Source of the DNA: Nemophila menziesii
Taxonomy: Eukaryota > Streptophyta > Magnoliopsida > Boraginales > Hydrophyllaceae
Length of the DNA: 64,000 bases
Assembly: GCA_029959085.1 (NCBI GenBank)
Contig: JARWIR010000011.1
Location: 11,719,840-11,783,839, forward strand
Reading direction: 5' to 3'
Part shown: positions 34,090 through 47,376 of the stretch, in pieces
How the letters are laid out: each line of letters starts with the position of its first letter
Numbering within the stretch: the first letter of the stretch is position 1
Position numbers and translations under genes: made by a program
Notes under the pieces: model-generated
What the model saw: the letters and a program-made list of their open reading frames with translations, nothing else
What the model was told of the DNA's origin: nothing
The model's database searches: none

Positions 34090-36381
34090 GTTTCATACTC
34101 TTTCTTTGGGATAATATCATACATAAATAAGAGTAGTTGAAATGCACCATATCCAAAAGAAATGATTTACAAGAAAATCCATACTAGGACGACCAATAAG
34201 CCTATGCCACAACCAATGATTATCTTTAAAACTCGATAACTATCTAACTTTGGCACATAAGATTTTAAATTTACTATGTAAATACCTACTCTATTCATAT
34301 TAAAAATAACCTCTTTTTTTAATTTTTTTAAAACATTATATATAGAGGGTTCTAATTTAACCTTATAACATTCATCACAAAATTGATTAAACTAAGAAGA
34401 TAATAAAAAATTCAATTAACAAAAGAACATTTTTTAAAATAATCCATACTACCAATGGTTCCTTTTTTTAAAAACTTCTCCTCCCATGTTGTTGGAGAAA
34501 GTTACTTTTCCATTACGTCGTTTTCTTGTAATATTGTATAAGAGTGATTCATTTCCCTTAATATGACTATATCATCCGATATCAAGTATCAATATTTTTT
34601 TATTGATGTTATTCTTACCGTACAAGACAATAGAATTAGATATTAGGTATTCAAGTTAGGTCTATAGGTATTAACGCTGCCCTTTCTTTTTAAAATTCTT
34701 TTGGCCTTTTACATAGATAAATATGGGAACCATAGGTACAAGTATTTATATCAAATTTTGAAAAAGGAAAGCTAGAATAGGAAACTATATTTGATGCTCT
34801 CACAAAAACGATTTTCGAGTAACGAATATTAACAAAGGGATCAAAACAAAAACTACCATTTTCATGACGAGTAACTTGTCAAATTATATTTATCTTTGTG
34901 TAAAATTTAAAAACTTCATTCTAGATCTTTTAACTTTTCCAAAAGAAAGGAATTTTATTTGACAATGATGGAAGTATTATCCTCGAGTTCATTATTGTTT
35001 CCTAAAGAAGTTTCTAAAAAGTTTTCAAAAATTAGGTTTTGTTTGATTTAAGAGAGTTTTTTAAATCACGTAAAAAAATCATAAGATATTTCAATACCAT
35101 CATCGGATTAATCTTGAGATAAACATAAGTTAGAGTTAGAGTTTACCTCATCTGCTTCTCCTTTTTCAGTAGCCATGAAAGAAACATAGTTGGCTACATG
35201 ATCTTCATCATCACTTTGATTTAAGCAAGAATCAACACATGTTGCATTAATGCCTTAATTGGCTTTTCTTTTAGAATTTTAGGGAAATTAGATTTGATAT
35301 GGCCACTTTTATGATAATGATAACATGTAGGCTCATTCTTCATATGACTCTTGTAAAGTTTTCTTGAGGCACCACAATCTTTATATCTTTTGTGTCTCAT
35401 AAGCTCTATTTTATTTGATGTAATACCCACCAATACACACTTATGTCTTGTATAGAATACCTCTTGACATAATATAATACTTTCACCCAGAATAAAACAA
35501 TAACACACATATCCTTTTTTTTCTCTTTTTAGTAAAAGATTTTTTTGAATTATTACTAATAAACTTTTATTTATAACATTATATACCATTAAAATCATCA
35601 TTTTATAAAAATATATTCAATACTTATTTTTTATTTAATAAATATATTATACCCATATCTCTAATTCTACTCTTTAATTTTTAAAACTATATATATATAT
35701 TAAAATCTCTCTGTTATACTAACCTAGTTTTAGATATACAAGAAATATTCTCTCCATATTTTTATTTTTTTTAGTTTAGTTCTACTATTTCTCAACATCT
35801 TATGAGTTTTCTCTTTTGATCTTGTTAAACAGGTAATAGATTTGGTAAGATTTATTGAGTTTTATTCTTTTCATATGTTTTCATATTTCTTTTCTTATCA
35901 TAGCAATTCTTAAAGTATATATTCCATTGACATTTTTAATCATCTATTTTATGAAAAAATATTCATACAACCTAGTGCCCAAATTTATTTTATAGGTCTG
36001 AAATCTACAATAAAATTTATATGGAATAAGGATAAAAGAAATTATATTAGCTTGAAACCTTGAACAAAATTTATATACCCAAATTATTGAAAAAATTATT
36101 TAAAGGTTTGAAGCCAAGATCAAATATTAATGGGGCTTCGAACCTTGTTTTAAATTATCACCTCGAAATAAAAAAAAAATCACGAAGGCTCAAAACCTTA
36201 ACATAAAAATATAGTTTTGAAGCAAGATTTGTTTGATGAGGAAAAACTCAGATGGATTTCATGAATATTACAAGAAATTAAAAAAAGAAAGAATTTTGTG
36301 TTCTTAAAGTAATGCACTAAAGTAACCTAAATATTCAAGTCTATTAAAGCCTAAAATGTCATAATTAAAGTTTTTTTTATA
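34090..36381 (-). mobile_element. Ty1-copia gag/protease/pre-integrase remnant (antisense)
   Basis: On the minus strand 34230-34140 encodes NHWLWHRLIGRPSMDFLVN, the GAG-pre-integrase block (LWHRRLGH-SM). Read leftward toward it, 35340-35290 encodes PTCYHYHKSGHIKS, a zinc knuckle in which the second Cys is Tyr, and about 34585 encodes a protease remnant in which the usual DSG is DIG. 35745-35850 is the gag segment repeated in every copy. The element continues on the other side of the copia insertion at 36387-43530, since 36300-36386 joins 43531 onward as the uninterrupted sequence seen at 47430-47520. Many stops; no LTR seen. Confidence 0.8.
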
Positions 36382-36386
36382 TGAAT
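36382..36386. repeat. Copia target duplication, left
   Basis: TGAAT, repeated perfectly at 43531-43535. The empty site is preserved in the related copies at 47500 and 49574. Confidence 0.92.
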
Positions 36387-36750
36387 TGAAAGAAATTGGT
36401 TTGGGCCTGGCCCATATTGTGGTGCCCATGATGGGTTAGCCCGGCCCGAAATTGTGGTAGTTATTACATTAATAACTAGTATATAAATAACTTCATGGAA
36501 GTTATTTCATTTGAATATATCAGACACATTTTTTATATACGCTTCTTTCTTTCTCTCTGCCTTATGCTTGAGAGAAATAAAACTATTACAAATTCTCTCA
36601 AAAAATCTCTTTAACATATAATAGAAGATTCAGCGGCATTTAGGTTGTGGAATAGCAATCTTCTTCGATATGTAAGTGGATTCAATACCGGAGCATTTCG
36701 ATTCTTAATTCCGCCTAAAAGGTTTGTGTAGAACCCTTTAATTTCTTACA
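36387..36750 (+). repeat. Copia 5' LTR
   Basis: 364 bp, TG...CA ends, with short inverted termini (TGAAAGAAAT / ATTTCTTACA). TATATAAATA at 36481 is a plausible TATA box and AATAAA at 36576 a plausible polyadenylation signal. It is identical to the 3' LTR except at one base. Confidence 0.97.
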
Positions 36751-36752
36751 AA

Positions 36753-36764
36753 TGGTATCAGAGC
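36753..36764 (+). promoter_or_regulatory. Primer binding site (initiator tRNA-Met)
   Basis: TGGTATCAGAGC, two bases after the 5' LTR, is the standard plant copia site complementary to the 3' end of initiator tRNA-Met. It would prime minus-strand DNA synthesis. Confidence 0.95.
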
Positions 36765-38199
36765 GATGGTTTTTGTCTTTGTGAAATGCTTTTTCATGCC
36801 GTAGATGTTTAATACATGTCTATGTATTAGATCTGATATGTATTTAATTTTCTGAGATTTTTTAATAGTCTTAAAATTAAATAAATGTATAGATTTGTAT
36901 TCTATTCGAAATAAGGAATGTAGTGGTGAAAATTTCATTAATTTTGGAGTTGAAATGAATAAGATATGATGTTTTAGAGGTTTTTAATGGTGTATTTTCG
37001 GTTTTTTCTGGACTGGTGGGGAAGACGATCGTAACGACGTCGTTTTGGCATTCTGTTTAAAAAAAAAAAAAAAAAAAAAACGGCGTTAAAGTAAATAACT
37101 ACCGTGGGTTGAACAGCCGACCTACTGGTCCAGCGTGAACTGCTCTTCCGCTGTGCTTCTTTTACTTTTGTATCTAAAAGCGCAATGATTTATCTTGTTC
37201 TGTTTCTGAAAATTAAAGAAACCTTTATAGTTATAATGGTTTTGTGATTTGAACTGGAAGTCTCAAACGAGGCAGGAAATTTATATTCAAACCGATAGGC
37301 CATGTTGATTTTTGGTCAAGTTGTAAGATTAAAAGAAAGAAAAACGAATTTACAAGGAGATGTTAATTCGTATTTATTCTTTGTTGAGAATCTGTATACC
37401 AATAAATCATATATATCGTTCATGTTCACCATTAGTTCCGTTATTAATATATTTTCTTTTTGACTTATTTGAAATAAAAGAAAATCAATTTTTACCCAAG
37501 ACTTATATATGATAGTGATGTAGTTTGACCAATGAGTTAAATATTTGATATATATGCCTATATGTCTTACTTATAAGTATGTGTACTTATGATCTTATTA
37601 TGTTAAACATGAACTTGATTTTTATGTATAGAATAAGTTGACCATACTTTCATATAACCCGATATATGTGAAACTCTAGATAAATTTTTTATGAGTTGAT
37701 TTGTGTATCTTAATGTGTTTGATACATAACTTGTTAGTTTATATGATATTTTTTTTGATAACTGCATATATATATATACAAAGTTGGGTTATTTTATGGA
37801 TAAGTTTGATTCCATAACCACTAAATCATACGGGTCTAGTGTATTCCATCTTAATTGATTGTATTGGAATAGTGGGAGTTCTGTAGAGAACTTAGTATTT
37901 TGTCTTGATGAAATTGAATTATAAATAGATAAACAAAAGTATGGTGATTCATGATTGGGAACATAGTGAACTTTCTGTTTCACTTCTTTTGTTTTCTTTT
38001 TACGAGTTTAATTTGCATTTTGAGACAATAGTATCATTGAATATATTTTATATATATTAATGAAAGTCTCTAGATATACTAGAAAATGGCTATGAGTAAC
38101 ATCTTTTAGACCTTTAAAGAAGGACAAAGATGAATGGTGATGTAAATATACTTTTTTTTGAGAACTCGAGTTACACTGAGTATTCGAGAAACTAGAATT

Positions 38200-38990
38200 T
38201 GAGGTTGTTAATAATGTGATGTTTGAGCTTGAAGAAGGCTTCTAATTCATCATATGAGGAGTATATTGAATTATCAAGTTTTGTGGGGGTATAAAGACTC
38301 TATTATTCGCGAAATCTTGATAAGTTATATGAATGGATTAGTTTATGAGTATCGCAAGTATCCTACCACTTATGAGATGTGGCATACTCATATCGAGATG
38401 ATTAAGGATACTACCATGTCGATATTGCCTTAGTGGCATGAACTATTATACTCATAAAAGGACACATGGTCATGTCATTTAACACATCTAAGAGCGATAT
38501 TTTAAAGTGACTAGGACAGTCTAGATATCTGGTGATATCCTCAATTATGAACAACAAATTCAACTAATCATCGATCTTTTTCAGATGATTGATAACATTG
38601 AGAAGTGAATGTGACTCGTAATAACATCGTTATGTTTAATGATGCTACTTGTGTTGTACTCAAGAATGAGTGTATTTGAGGTTTATTGGCCTCATAGTTG
38701 AACAAATTACTGAGCCTAGCTCTCATACACAACTGCAGTGTAGAACAAGAAGATTGAAAGAAAAAGGGTGATCAAGATCAATAGTCACAAGGAAATAAAG
38801 TATGATCATAAGAAATAAAAGAGTAAGATGAGATGCTACATTTATGACAAGTTGTGTCACTTAACTTGCGTAACTAATATAGTAGCACTATCTTCTTCTT
38901 ATGATTTTTGCATCTATTGCTAGCACCATGTTGCTAACTGGTCTTATCCTATGTGGATTATGAACTTAGGAACAATAGATCTTGTGACAA
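38200..38990 (+). pseudogene. Copia gag and protease remnant
   Basis: The stretch 38240-38450 reads in broken frames as a gag segment (including YRKYPTTYEMWHTHIEMIKD). A degraded zinc knuckle follows at 38830-38870 (MRCYIYDKLCHL, where the family has CYxCxxxGH). At 38950-38990 WIMNLGTIDLVTRD corresponds to the aspartic protease WILDSGATxHVTxD; the catalytic DSG is NLG, so the protease is dead. Frameshifts and stops separate the pieces. Gag would normally form the virus-like particle and the protease would cut the polyprotein. Confidence 0.75.
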
Positions 38991-39586
38991 GAGATTGAGA
39001 GACCTATATAGTATACCATGAATGAAAAATTTGATTTGGTATAAGATGGATATATGTAGATGACAACAATAATGTTGAAGTCAATGGCTTGGCACGAGTA
39101 GTTGAGTTTGCAAAGTGATCAAACCTTGTATCTACATAATATTTTAGGTGTACAAAAATTTTACACAATTTAGTCTCAATCTTTGTTCTTCTATGATTAA
39201 ATATAGTACCCATGATCATGACAAACAATAAGTGTTCTACATAATATAGATATGTTTTTAGAAGAAATGGTTCTTTGGTATTTGGCAAAGGTTGACTACA
39301 AGAACTATTATTTTGATAGTAGTTGATTTTCTATGAATGTCTTTTAAAATACTAAAGATGTTAGAAAATTTTATGAAACATTAGTCTATGTCATAATAGT
39401 TATGACTGGAACCACATTGTTGGTGAAGGATATTCATTTTATTCACTTGATGAAATTCTTTGGCCAAACAATAGATACTGCCTAGTAATGAAAGTAATGT
39501 GACTATTTTTGAAAAGCCTAAACTAAAATGTTTTCAATATCTGTTGGAATTGATTCATTCTTAAATTTGTAGACTTATTGAGTTAA

Positions 39587-40208
39587 CAAGATGTGGGGTA
39601 TACTATTTCATCACCTTATAGACGATTTCACACGGTTTAGTGATATCTATCAGATTTCTTGCAAACTGGAAGCACTAAGATGCTTCACAAATTTGTTAAT
39701 TAGAAAAATCGAGAATCAGATAGAGAGGAAGGGTAAAACCTTGAGAAGAAACCGTGATCACAAAAAAATCTATTTGAGGGATTTTAAAGAAGGGTGTGAT
39801 GAGAATGGGATCATAAATAAGCTTATGATTTTTTCACATGCCATGACATGGAATAGTAGATAAAAGGAGGAATGTAACTCTCCTGATTAAGGTGTGATTG
39901 CTCAAATTAATCTCTCAATATGTTTGGAAGATTAGTTTTTATTGCTACTCATATACTTATTCGTGTACCCACAAAGTTACATCCATCAACTCCGTACAAA
40001 CTATGGACAAAAGAATTATCACCTTTCATACTTGATCTCCTGGGGGTTGGTATGTTTGTGACTTATCCAATAAGTATGGAAAGTTTGGTCACAAAAGGTA
40101 AGAATGATTTCTTTGGAAGATTTTCAAAGACTCTAAAGGATATGTGTTCAAGGTTGAACCTAATGATGGAATTTGTTAAGACTGAGTTACACGATATTTC
40201 ATTTGGAT
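39587..40208 (+). pseudogene. Copia integrase remnant
   Basis: 39594-39862 encodes a degraded DDE core: FHHLIDDFTRFSDIYQISCK matches the YxxTFIDDFSRYxxIYxxxxK block with the first catalytic Asp, then ENQIERKGKTLRRNRDHKKI matches the KTLRSDRGGEY block, in which the second catalytic Asp position (SD) reads NR-D. A stop at 39862 follows the point where the family has NGVSERRN. 39920-40208 encodes the C-terminal part (VPTKLHPSTPYKLWT, with a frame change before the YxxGYxxxxKGY region). It cannot be active. Confidence 0.85.
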
Positions 40209-40859
40209 AGTAATGTTTTTCCTAAATAAAGGTGTGGTTATTGAAAATCTCATTTTACATGAATTAAATGAGGTTGATGAAGATGTATGCAATTAAACGT
40301 GATACTAGATAAGGTACCACATGCACGAGGAAGGCAAGATTGCCTCGAATTTGACTCGAAAGAAATTATTGCATCACATAATGAATCTGTTTCACAATAA
40401 CTTCACCTAGAGGGAGTCATCGAGGGATATTTTTTTGTTGTCGATTTAAGATCCATGGATAAATCTGTATGATTTGTCTATAAGACAAAGAAGAATCTCA
40501 GAGAGTGCATGAACTCTTTATATCCTACTAGCAAAGAGGAGCAAATGAAGAGAAATCAATTCTGGTTGATCTTCCGAAGGAGACACAGTGATTATGAATA
40601 AATATATTCTTGAAATGAGAAGAAAATTAGGCACTTCATTTGAGAGGTATGGATCTCGTCTAATGGCAAAAAGGCTATTTTATATGGAATAAATTGTTTT
40701 TTTTTTGGAATAAACATTTTTCCTATATTTAAGAGATTTACCTCATTTGGTTATATACTAGCTGTTGTGGTGCATCTTGATTATGATTTGCACTAGAGGA
40801 TTTCAAAACTATTTTTCTCAGTGGAGAATAAAAGAATAGGGTAAATTCAGTGGAACAAT

Positions 40860-42110
40860 ATTTAGGATATGATGTTAAAGACCAAGAAAATACAATGTGT
40901 AGATTGAAGAAGATAATCTATGGTCTCAAACAAGCCCAAAAGACAGTGATTTTTTGAGATTCATGAGTCATTTCAATAAAAAAATTTGAAATGATATGTG
41001 AATATCACTTTGTCTACATATCAAAAGTTCCACAGGGAAAGTTTATGAATTTATTCTCTATGTAGATGATATCCTACAAGTTAGGAATGACACGTGATTT
41101 GTCAAAATTAAGGAGTTGTTATCTTTCAAATATTTGTTGATGTGAAAGGTATGTGAAATGCGAGCTCTATTCTTTATGTTATGATTCATTGAGAATATTT
41201 GAATTTCTATAGTCCCTGTCTAAAGAATTATACATCAAGAAGAGATGTGAACGCTTTTACATGTCAGACTTTAATGTCATTAACACTCCAAATAGATGAG
41301 AGAATAAGCTCTAATCTTCTTATGTGTCCTAGTACTCTATCAATGAAAATAGAAAAGGTAAACAATGTCATATTAGTAATTACATACCGATGATAGTATT
41401 ATGTATGTCATGATGTGTACTAGGCCATGCATTTTGTTATGCTTTGGGTTTAGTTATCCATTTATCAGTGATGTTTGCTTGACCAGACATTAGTTATGTC
41501 GTGGGTTTAATTCGTCCATTTTAAATTGAATTATGGACATAAGTATTGAAAACCTGAAATATGAGTAATGAGATGCCTTAAAAGGATTAGGGCTCATGCT
41601 ATATGTTTACAAATATAACATTTACACCTAAAGTATATCCATATGTTAATTGGTTAAACAAAATGGATGAGTGTAAATGTCTCTAGGTTGTGTATTTTTG
41701 CTGAAATATTGTGTTATATCCATAGAGTAGTAAGAGACAAACCTATATATTGCTATGTCCATTGTGAATGTTGAGCTTACTCAACTAAAATTCAAAATGT
41801 TTGTTTGGTTTAAAAAGTTTGTTTGTATTTTTTATGATTCTCAAGTGATAGTGGGAGTCCAGTTTTGAAATACTGTAATAAAGAAATGGCAATGACTTAT
41901 GTGATGGGAACATAGTATTACAGTATAACCAAACATATTGATATAAAGTATATCGTGATAAGAGACATTATTGCACAAAAGATTATGAGAATTTTCAGTT
42001 AAAATCCATACGTGATATTCTTGTGAATATATTTTTGGAACAAATTGCAAGTTATGCAATTCCAGATCATGTTGGATCTATATTGTTATGTATACTGCAA
42101 AATAATGTGC
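40860..42110 (+). pseudogene. Copia reverse transcriptase and RNase H remnant
   Basis: 40900-40945 reads CRLKKIIYGLKQAQKT (family VCKLKKSLYGLKQAPRQW) and 41050-41082 reads FILYVDDILQ, retaining the YVDD polymerase active site in a shifted frame. 41926-41967 reads TKHIDIKYIVIRD, the C-terminal RNase H signature (TKHIDIRYHFIRE). Frameshifts and stops lie between all of these. A further short open frame at 41199-41393 has the position of the connection region but little similarity left. Confidence 0.85.
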
Positions 42111-43152
42111 AATGCTATATTTCAATTATTGAGTGGTAATATATACGTGTGGATAAGTATGTCAGATAGACTATGATTGGCCTTCTCACACGGGCAATCG
42201 CCTTTGGCATTAGAGGATGCGCAAGGATGAGACTAACTCATGAAAAAGAGTAACCCTTCATGTAAATAACGTGAGTTACGAAAGTCACCTTAACACATGT
42301 TAAGATGAGATCACAAACATGTAGCGCAACATGTTAATTTTAATTTGTGATCGAAGTAGATCCCAACTATCTACTTAGTCTATAAAAGCCAGATATGCAA
42401 TTCTTAATTGATTTCAGAGAGGGTTGATCAATTGAAGGATTCATTTTAGACAACGAGGAATGTCTAATTATATATCTGTACGATATTAATGGATACATGA
42501 CATATGATGTGAATAAATTAATAATATCGTAGCACACGAGTCATACCGTGTGTGCTTGCGACCAAAAGGAAGTGAAGAATTGATCCCTGTTTCTTCATTG
42601 TGTGAGACCTTTGAGTAGTACCCTTATTACTTTTGACTTAATTTTGATGTTTTGATTTGGTGTTTGCTACTTTAGCATATTATCGATGGTCATGAATGAT
42701 TCGGCCTAACGGGGTATGTCTGGGAAAGCAACCAGTTCATTATAGAAAGATTCAAGTGCAAAAGGAAGACTAAAATGGATATCAAAGTGTGTGCTTGCAG
42801 GCCGACCAATCATGTAAGTCATCAAGGACTATGACATGATAGTGAGACACACGATGTTATGCTAGTGAACTCTTCCAATCACAAAGACGATGTGATATGG
42901 AATCTGAGGGGTCAGAGTTACTATGATATTTATATTATAATTTTTAGTCTAGGGAACTGCAAGATATGAAAGGATTTATGAATCGTTTGAGTAGCTATCT
43001 ACCCTAACAGGTTTATAGCAAAACGAATGCTCGTATGCTTGCCGGTCGCACGACCTATTTGCGAAGTATGATGGATTTTATGTGGATATGTTTGAGATAA
43101 GAGAAAGAGTACCTTGATGCATATAACATGGTGTGGGAGTAAACCCATCATG
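42111..43152. other. Non-coding 3' part of the copia element
   Basis: About 1 kb between RNase H and the polypurine tract, less AT-rich than the flanks, without a recognisable product. Confidence 0.6.
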
Positions 43153-43166
43153 TGCAAGTGGGAGAA
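43153..43166 (+). promoter_or_regulatory. Polypurine tract
   Basis: GCAAGTGGGAGAA lies directly before the 3' LTR. Plant copia elements typically have this purine run as plus-strand primer. Confidence 0.85.
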
Positions 43167-43530
43167 TGAAAGAAATTGGTTTGGGCCTGGCCCATATTGT
43201 GGTGCCCATGATGGGTTAGCCCGGCCCGAAATTGTGGTAGTTATTACATTAATAACTAGTATATAAATAACTTCATGGAAGTTATTTCATTTGAATATAT
43301 CAGACACATTTTTTATATACGCTTCTTTCTTTCTCTCTGCCTTATGCTTGAGAGAAATAAAACTATTACAAATTCTCTCAAAAAATCTCTTTAACATATA
43401 ATAGAAGATTCAGCGGCATTTAGGTTGTGGAATAGCAATCTTCTTCGATATGTAAGTGGATTCAATACCGGAGCATTTCGATTCTTAATTCCGCCTAAAA
43501 GGTTTGTCTAGAACCCTTTAATTTCTTACA
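43167..43530 (+). repeat. Copia 3' LTR
   Basis: 364 bp, identical to the 5' LTR except C at 43508. Confidence 0.97.
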
Positions 43531-43535
43531 TGAAT
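43531..43535. repeat. Copia target duplication, right
   Basis: TGAAT, matching 36382-36386. Confidence 0.92.
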
Positions 43536-44216
43536 TGTGGATAAACGTATTTATTATTTTCCAAAAGGATTGTGCAGAAATATTGGTATGATTTTTTCAC
43601 TAAATTTGTAAAGACTTGATGATGAAAATATGCTTACACATTATGAATAAGAAGTTCGTTCCTATTTATAATTCACGAACTAATATATGAACCAGAAGTT
43701 TGTTGATAGATTTGGCATATCTTTAAATAAGAAAATGAGATTAATTTATAGAAAGACATAACATTAGGGGTATATATGTTGGAAAACTAAATAAAATTAT
43801 AAAATGCACAAATATTTTGGATAATATGTGTAAACTTTGCAAAACCAATGCTTTAAACGTGTGACCTCCCTTGTAAATATGAAAAAAACTTTACCATTTG
43901 CACAATATAATAACTTCTTATTAAATTGGGTAAAAGAAATTCTTAGTTCAAGTTCAAGTGTTACTAAGCTAATTGTGGATTTTGAACGAACAAATACAAA
44001 ATTAACGAGTGAATCGAATATTTGTTTCATTGTATATTATCAAGTATATACTCCTGAAGTATCTATATAAAATATAAAAAAAATCGAAATATTTTGTTAT
44101 TATTTATAACATTATGTAATATTAAAATATTTATTTTATACAAATATATTTGATACATTATATTTACTTAATTAACATATAATAACCACGTCTCTAATTC
44201 TACCCTTTAATTTTTT

Positions 44217-44264
<48 letters not shown>

Positions 44265-44760
44265 TCTTTCTATTATACCAAACTAGTTTTAGAAATACAA
44301 AAAAAATATTCTCCATATATATTTCTCTTTAGTTCAGTTCTAATATTTCTCAACACCTTATCATCACGAGTTTGCTCTTTTGATCTTATGAATGGATTTG
44401 CTAAGATGATCACCAATACCCTCTAGGGAATTCACCCAATCTTTTTTGTCTTTTTTCAAGACTCTTTTATAACATGAAAAATTTATATTTACCGGTCAAA
44501 TATTTTACTCTCTTAAAAAAAGTATCCTTCATTACATACGTATATAAAGATGCAATTTCATATTTTATGTTTTTTTTATTTTATTGTTCAATTAAGATCT
44601 TTAAGAAATAACATGTATATTTATAGACCCAATTTGTTTTTTTTAAATAATATATTAAAATTTAGTATCAAATGTTTAAATAATTTATTTGTTTAAAAGG
44701 TGAATATATTTTTTTAATGGTCAATGATCCAAAAAATAAAATTAATATTTTACTTGCCAC
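43536..44760. mobile_element. Continuation of the interrupted copia-derived block
   Basis: The sequence continues the element split by the insertion. 43560-44070 is a family also seen at 46.85-47.36, 52.80-53.01 joined to 54.94-55.10, and 61.59-61.80 joined to 63.70-63.86 kb, possibly an untranslated or LTR-derived part. 44310-44450 is the antisense gag segment found in every copy. A TA run lies at 44220-44259. No open frame is convincing. Confidence 0.6.
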
Positions 44761-46850
44761 AAAGAATAATCAATTAATCAGCTAGGAACGTCTTCTCACC
44801 AACATCATTACCTTTTATTCTTGTTTATTAAGAGTTCTGGATGTTTCTATATGGGAGTTCCAACCTACTTGGAATTAGTTAGTTCAAACTTCTTAATAAG
44901 ATCCTTGGCTTATTTAGTTTGGTTGAGACAGGATCCCATCTTTCATTTTCTTTATTTTCAATCTGAGAAAGAAGTAAAATTCTCCAATCATGCTTAATTA
45001 GAATTTACTATGCATACTCCTATCAAAATACTTACAAAGAGTTTTATTAGTATAACCAAATATGATATCATCAACATATATTTGATCAATAAGCACATCA
45101 TAGTGTTTTATATTTTATATAATAGGAAGAATTATTTTTTCTTTTTTGAAAACCATCTTGGACTAAAATAGAGCTTAGCCTATCATACTAAGCCCTATGA
45201 ACTTCTTTTAAACAATTTATCTATTTTTAGGTCTAAAAACATGATTTGAAAAAATAATATTTTTAGATCTCTAGGAACCTCTTTATCAATAAAACCATTT
45301 ATAAAGGAATTTCTTACATACATTTGAAATAGTTTAAATTACATGTCAAAAGAAAAATCTAGTAGCATACGCATAGATTCTAATCTGGTTGCGGAAGAAA
45401 ATGTATCATCAAAATTAATACCTTACTCTGGTTATACCCTTTAAAAAAGGCGAGGTTTGTTTCTAGTTATAATATTTGAATAATCAAGTTTTTTACAAAG
45501 TACAAATCATGTTCCAATGATATTGTTATCATTAGGTTATTCATCAAGATTCTATATATTTGTTTTTTCAAATTGATTTAACTCATCATGCATTGCATTT
45601 ACCAAATGATCATCATGTAGATCTTATTTTGTATTCTCTGGTCTGAATTTAGACAGGAAATTACAATGAGAACACAAATCATTAAGAGTTAAATGTTTTT
45701 TTATCCCTTTCATTGTATCACCAAGTATTATCTTTGGCAAGAGTCCTATAACATTCTTCCTACTTCCAAAATGTTCCTTGGGAGTTTCATCATTCATCTC
45801 TCCAATAATTTGAGTATGAGGATAAATTTAAGGTTATGATATAATAGGTTTTACTTCTTCTTCAAGTTGATGGAACGTGGTATATTCAACCTTTTATTTT
45901 TTCACTTTCTTTCAAAAGTATTTCCATCATCAAATTCAACGTACATGGATTAATACTAAGAATATTATAGGAAATTCAATGAAAAAAGCACATTTTTTAT
46001 AAGAAAATAATCCTTACTACAAAAAACTTCATATAAGAGTTTTCCAAAAGCATCTCTTCCCATGTGATTGGAAAAAGTTACTTTTCCATTACCTCATTTT
46101 CTTGTAATCTTTTATAAGAGTGACTCATTTCTCTTCATATGCCTATATCATCCACTATCGAGTACCAAATTTTTTTTATTGATGCTCTTCTTCAGCTACA
46201 AGATTATAGAATTATATATTAGGTATTCAAGTTGGGTCTATGGGGATTAACGTTGCCCTTTCTCTCAAAAATTCGTTTTGGCCTTTTACATAGATAAATC
46301 AGGGAACCATAGGTACAAGTATTTAGATCAAGTTTGGAAAAAGGAAAGCTAGAAGAGGAAACTATATTTGATGCTCTCACAAAAAATGATTTTAGAGGAA
46401 ATAAAATTAACAAAGGGATAAAACAAAAACTACCATTTTCTTAATGAGTAACTTGGCTTCCTAACAATAAATCAAATTATTATTATCTTTGTGTAAACTT
46501 TAAAAAATTTCTCCTAGATCTTTTAACTTTTCCAAAATAAAGGAATTTTATATGACAATGATGGAAGTATTATCCTCGAGTTTATCATTGTTTCCTAAAG
46601 AACTTTGTAAAAAGTTATTAAAATTTTGATTTTTTGTTTTATTTAGGAGATTATTTGTAATCACGTAAAAAAACATAAGATATTTCAATACCATCCGCTA
46701 ATTAATCTTGAGATAAAAATAAGTTAGAGTTAGAGTTTACCTCATCTTTTTCTCCGTTTTAAATAGCCATGAAAGAAACATAGTTGGTTAAATGATCTTC
46801 ATCATCACTTTGGTTTGAGCAAGCATCAACCCATGTTGCATGCATTAGTA
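44761..46850 (-). mobile_element. Ty1-copia pol/gag remnant (antisense), best-preserved copy
   Basis: Reading the minus strand from right to left: gag tail (46.85-46.30 kb); protease remnant with LVLDSG followed by a stop where Cys is expected and then YRHM (46170-46130); no integrase; then the reverse transcriptase region. This last gives ...INFDDTFSSATRLESMRMLL (45440-45365), SFINGFIDKEVPRDLK (45310-45260), a degraded LKKALYGLKQAPRAWY block (45230-45150), IYVDDIIFGYTNK (45085-45045) and MIGEL-FF-RLKIKKMKDGI (44990-44930). These are diagnostic of Tork/SIRE-type copia. The catalytic DSG and YVDD survive, but stops and the absent integrase make it dead. Confidence 0.87.
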
Positions 46851-47376
46851 TGATTTTTTTTACTAAATTTGTAAACATTGGATGATGAAAATATGCTTAC
46901 AATTTTTACAAAACCAAAGTTGGTTGATATACACGTTATTTACAAGAAGTTTGTTCCTATTTATAATTCAAGAGGTAATATATGAACCAGAAGTTTGTTG
47001 ATAGATTTGGAATATATTTAAATTATAAAATGAGTTTAATTTTTAAAAAGACATAACATTTGGGGTAGATAAATTGCAAATCTAAATAAAATTATAAAAT
47101 GCACAATTTTTGGGATAATATGTGTAAAATTTGCTGAAAAAATGTTTCAAACGTGTGACCTTCATTGTAAATATGTAAAATCTTTACGATTTGGATAATA
47201 TAATAATTTGTTATTAAATTGGGTAAAAGAAAGTCTTAGTACAAGTTCAAGTACTACTAAATTAATCAAGGGTTCCGAACAAAACAAATATAACATTATT
47301 GAGTGAATCATATATTTGTCCCTTGTATCATATCACGAGTATACTCTTGAAGTAGCTGATGAAAAACTCATATAGA
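46851..47376. other. Copia-associated non-coding repeat
   Basis: Same sequence family as 43580-44070. No coding potential seen. Confidence 0.6.

Larger units (their letters stand above)
36387..43530 (+). mobile_element. Complete but coding-dead Ty1-copia retrotransposon
   Basis: A 7144 bp element bounded by two 364 bp LTRs beginning TGAAAGAAAT and ending ATTTCTTACA, flanked by a perfect 5 bp target duplication. A primer binding site directly follows the 5' LTR and a polypurine tract directly precedes the 3' LTR. Remnants of gag, protease, integrase, reverse transcriptase and RNase H occur in the copia order (integrase before reverse transcriptase) on the plus strand. All are interrupted by stops and frameshifts. 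About 1.3 kb after the 5' LTR and 1 kb before the 3' LTR are non-coding, and a run of 22 A lies at 37059-37080. The LTRs differ at one position (36728 G versus 43508 C), which indicates a recent insertion or LTR gene conversion. Confidence 0.97.

Noticed and set aside
36753..36764. Possible tRNA gene
   Set aside because: Only the short tRNA-complementary primer binding site is present; no cloverleaf can be formed.
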